Assembly: GCF_900313035.1 (NCBI RefSeq)
Contig: NZ_OMPS01000046.1
Span: 62,001-126,000 of the forward strand
Source of the DNA: Ruegeria sp. EL01
GTDB taxonomy: Bacteria > Pseudomonadota > Alphaproteobacteria > Rhodobacterales > Rhodobacteraceae
Direction: 5' to 3'
Length of the DNA: 64,000 bases
Of the stretch, positions 62,808 to 64,000 are shown piece by piece; the first letter of the stretch is position 1, and every line of letters begins with the position of its first letter. A model generated the notes under the pieces. It did no database searches. It was not told the DNA's origin and was given only the letters and a program-made list of their open reading frames with translations. The position numbers and the translations under genes are program-made.

Positions 62808-64000
62808 ATGGCACAGGGCCAGATGGCACCCGGCATTGTCTCCGGGCGGCTTTCCAGCGATGAGCTGACCTCAAATTTCGCCGATCTGCATGCGCCGCTG
62901 GCGCCGCACGAAGCTGCGGTTGCGGCTGATCGCTGTTATTTTTGCTACGACGCGCCATGTATCACGGCTTGTCCGACGGATATCGATATACCACTTTTCA
63001 TTCGCCAGATTCAGGCAGGTCAGCCACAGGCTGCTGGGCGCACAATCATGGAGCAGAACATTCTGGGTGGCATGTGCGCCCGCGTGTGTCCGACAGAGAC
63101 ACTGTGCGAAGAAGCCTGCGTCCGCGAAGCAGCCGAAGGTAAACCGGTTGAGATCGGACGCTTGCAGCGCTTTGCCACCGATGACCTGATGACTACGGGT
63201 GAACATCCTTTCGAACGCGCGCCGGTGACCGGTAAGACGATCGCGGTGATTGGGGCAGGGCCTGCGGGCCTGGCCTGTGCGCACCGTTTGGCGATGTTGG
63301 GCCATGACGTGGTGATCCACGAGACCAAGCCCAAGCCCGGCGGCCTGAACGAATATGGGATCGCGGCCTATAAATCGACCAATGATTTTGCCCAGGCCGA
63401 GGTTGATTGGCTGCTGAAGATCGGCGGTATCGCAATCGAGACTGGATCGATTCTGGGTGAGACGATCTCATTGGAGGGGCTGCAGGCAAACTATGACGCG
63501 GTATTCCTATCCATTGGACTGGCGGGGGTGAACGCTCTGCGGTCGCAGGGTGCCGAGAAAGACGGCGTGCGGCATGCCGTCGATTTTATCTCGGACGTGC
63601 GGCAGGCGTCAGATCTGGCACATCTCCCAGTCGGGCGTAACGTCGTGGTGATCGGCGGTGGAATGACAGCCGTAGACGCGGCCGTGAAATCCAAGCTTCT
63701 GGGCGCAGAGCAAGTGACGATTGCTTATCGTCGCGGTCGCGACGCGATGGGAGCGAGCCGGTACGAACAGCACCTTGCAGCCTCGCATGGGGTGCGGATC
63801 ATGACCAACGTTCAGCCAGTTGCAGTCCATGGAAATGGCGCCGCGGCAGAGATCGAACTTGAGTACACATCCAGCCAAGACGGACAGTTGTCGGGGACCG
63901 GAGAAACCATCCGGGTGCAGGCGGATCAGGTCTTCAAGGCGATTGGTCAGACGCTGGAAGGCGCGCCGGAAGGGTTGACGCTGGACGGAAACAAGATCGC
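62808..64000 (+). CDS. preT: NAD-dependent dihydropyrimidine dehydrogenase subunit PreT-like, 3' end missing
   Basis: An FAD/FeS oxidoreductase truncated at the window edge; 397 codons are visible. The N-terminal iron-sulfur cysteines are CYFCYDAPCITACP and CARVCPTETLCEEAC, the FAD loop is TIAVIGAGPAGLACAHRLAMLG, and the NAD(P) loop is NVVVIGGGMTAVDAAVKS. The best match is PreT/PydA, which with PreA reduces uracil and thymine or oxidises dihydropyrimidines; glutamate synthase small subunit is a relative but less likely. The RBS AGGGAG is eight bases before the ATG. The palindromes upstream fit pyrimidine-responsive control; preA should follow outside the window. Confidence 0.85.
   Translation, partial: MAQGQMAPGIVSGRLSSDELTSNFADLHAPLAPHEAAVAADRCYFCYDAPCITACPTDIDIPLFIRQIQAGQPQAAGRTIMEQNILGGMCARVCPTETLCEEACVREAAEGKPVEIGRLQRFATDDLMTTGEHPFERAPVTGKTIAVIGAGPAGLACAHRLAMLGHDVVIHETKPKPGGLNEYGIAAYKSTNDFAQAEVDWLLKIGGIAIETGSILGETISLEGLQANYDAVFLSIGLAGVNALRSQGAEKDGVRHAVDFISDVRQASDLAHLPVGRNVVVIGGGMTAVDAAVKSKLLGAEQVTIAYRRGRDAMGASRYEQHLAASHGVRIMTNVQPVAVHGNGAAAEIELEYTSSQDGQLSGTGETIRVQADQVFKAIGQTLEGAPEGLTLDGNKI

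Overview
The window looks like chromosomal DNA of a marine alphaproteobacterium of the Rhodobacterales (Roseobacter-clade type). This rests on gene content and gene order: an orphan ctaD, folB-folP-glmM, carA beside yqeY, a CarD regulator, tandem Lrp genes opposite ilvC, RpoH with a heat-shock-type promoter, a SUV3-type helicase next to an S4 protein and fdxA, and a 5' part of preT. Coding density is high, and most of the DNA has moderately high GC. The species assignment is inference; no rRNA is present.

Layout. 1-6.5 kb: the 3' part of an exported multicopper oxidase, the folate/cell-wall operon folB-folP-glmM, a DMT exporter, and an ArsR/SRPBCC pair with a double operator. 6.5-13.7 kb: ilvC opposite two overlapping Lrp genes, a HutC-type GntR opposite a class V aminotransferase, a UbiH-type hydroxylase, a HAD nucleotidase and an FCD-GntR. 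13.7-26.6 kb: a glycan synthase with a predicted c-di-GMP-binding MshEN domain, carA, yqeY, a DUF2244 gene, a GST-like isomerase, ctaD with a perfect FNR-type box, a sterol desaturase-DUF2147 fusion with a membrane AraC regulator, HIT, a MerR/CDF metal efflux pair, lipB and a DsbA-like protein. 26.7-34.8 kb: tRNA-Leu(GAG) followed by a glycan-modification island (FkbM methyltransferase, four glycosyltransferase-type proteins, one methyltransferase, and a fusion to a TupA-like ATP-grasp). 34.8-49.6 kb: rluD, rpoH, an M19 dipeptidase, a Gfo/Idh oxidoreductase, a DksA-like protein, a low-GC methyltransferase, pepF, a hydrolase/SCP2 pair, a TPR protein, the SUV3-like helicase, an S4 protein, fdxA, a possible small RNA, and carD. 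49.7-64 kb: cobS and cobT, a CPA2 antiporter, Lrp opposite hppD, a PilM/PilP-like hybrid membrane protein, a SIMPL protein, metY with a GNAT gene, a DXD glycosyltransferase, a bicupin, and the start of preT.

Functional themes. Housekeeping metabolism (folate, amino sugar, branched-chain amino acid, carbamoyl phosphate, lipoate, cobalamin, tyrosine and sulfur amino acids) is mixed with envelope and glycan functions. The most unusual parts are the glycan island at 26.9-34.8 kb, the MshEN-glycosyltransferase fusion at 13.7-15.6 kb, and the 702-residue transenvelope protein at 55.8-57.9 kb. Several intergenic regions carry perfect inverted repeats that look like operators: 5702-5736, 20577-20590, 23935-23953, 61953-61979 and 62719-62780. 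All names are from reading motifs and family resemblance by eye; no database search was possible.
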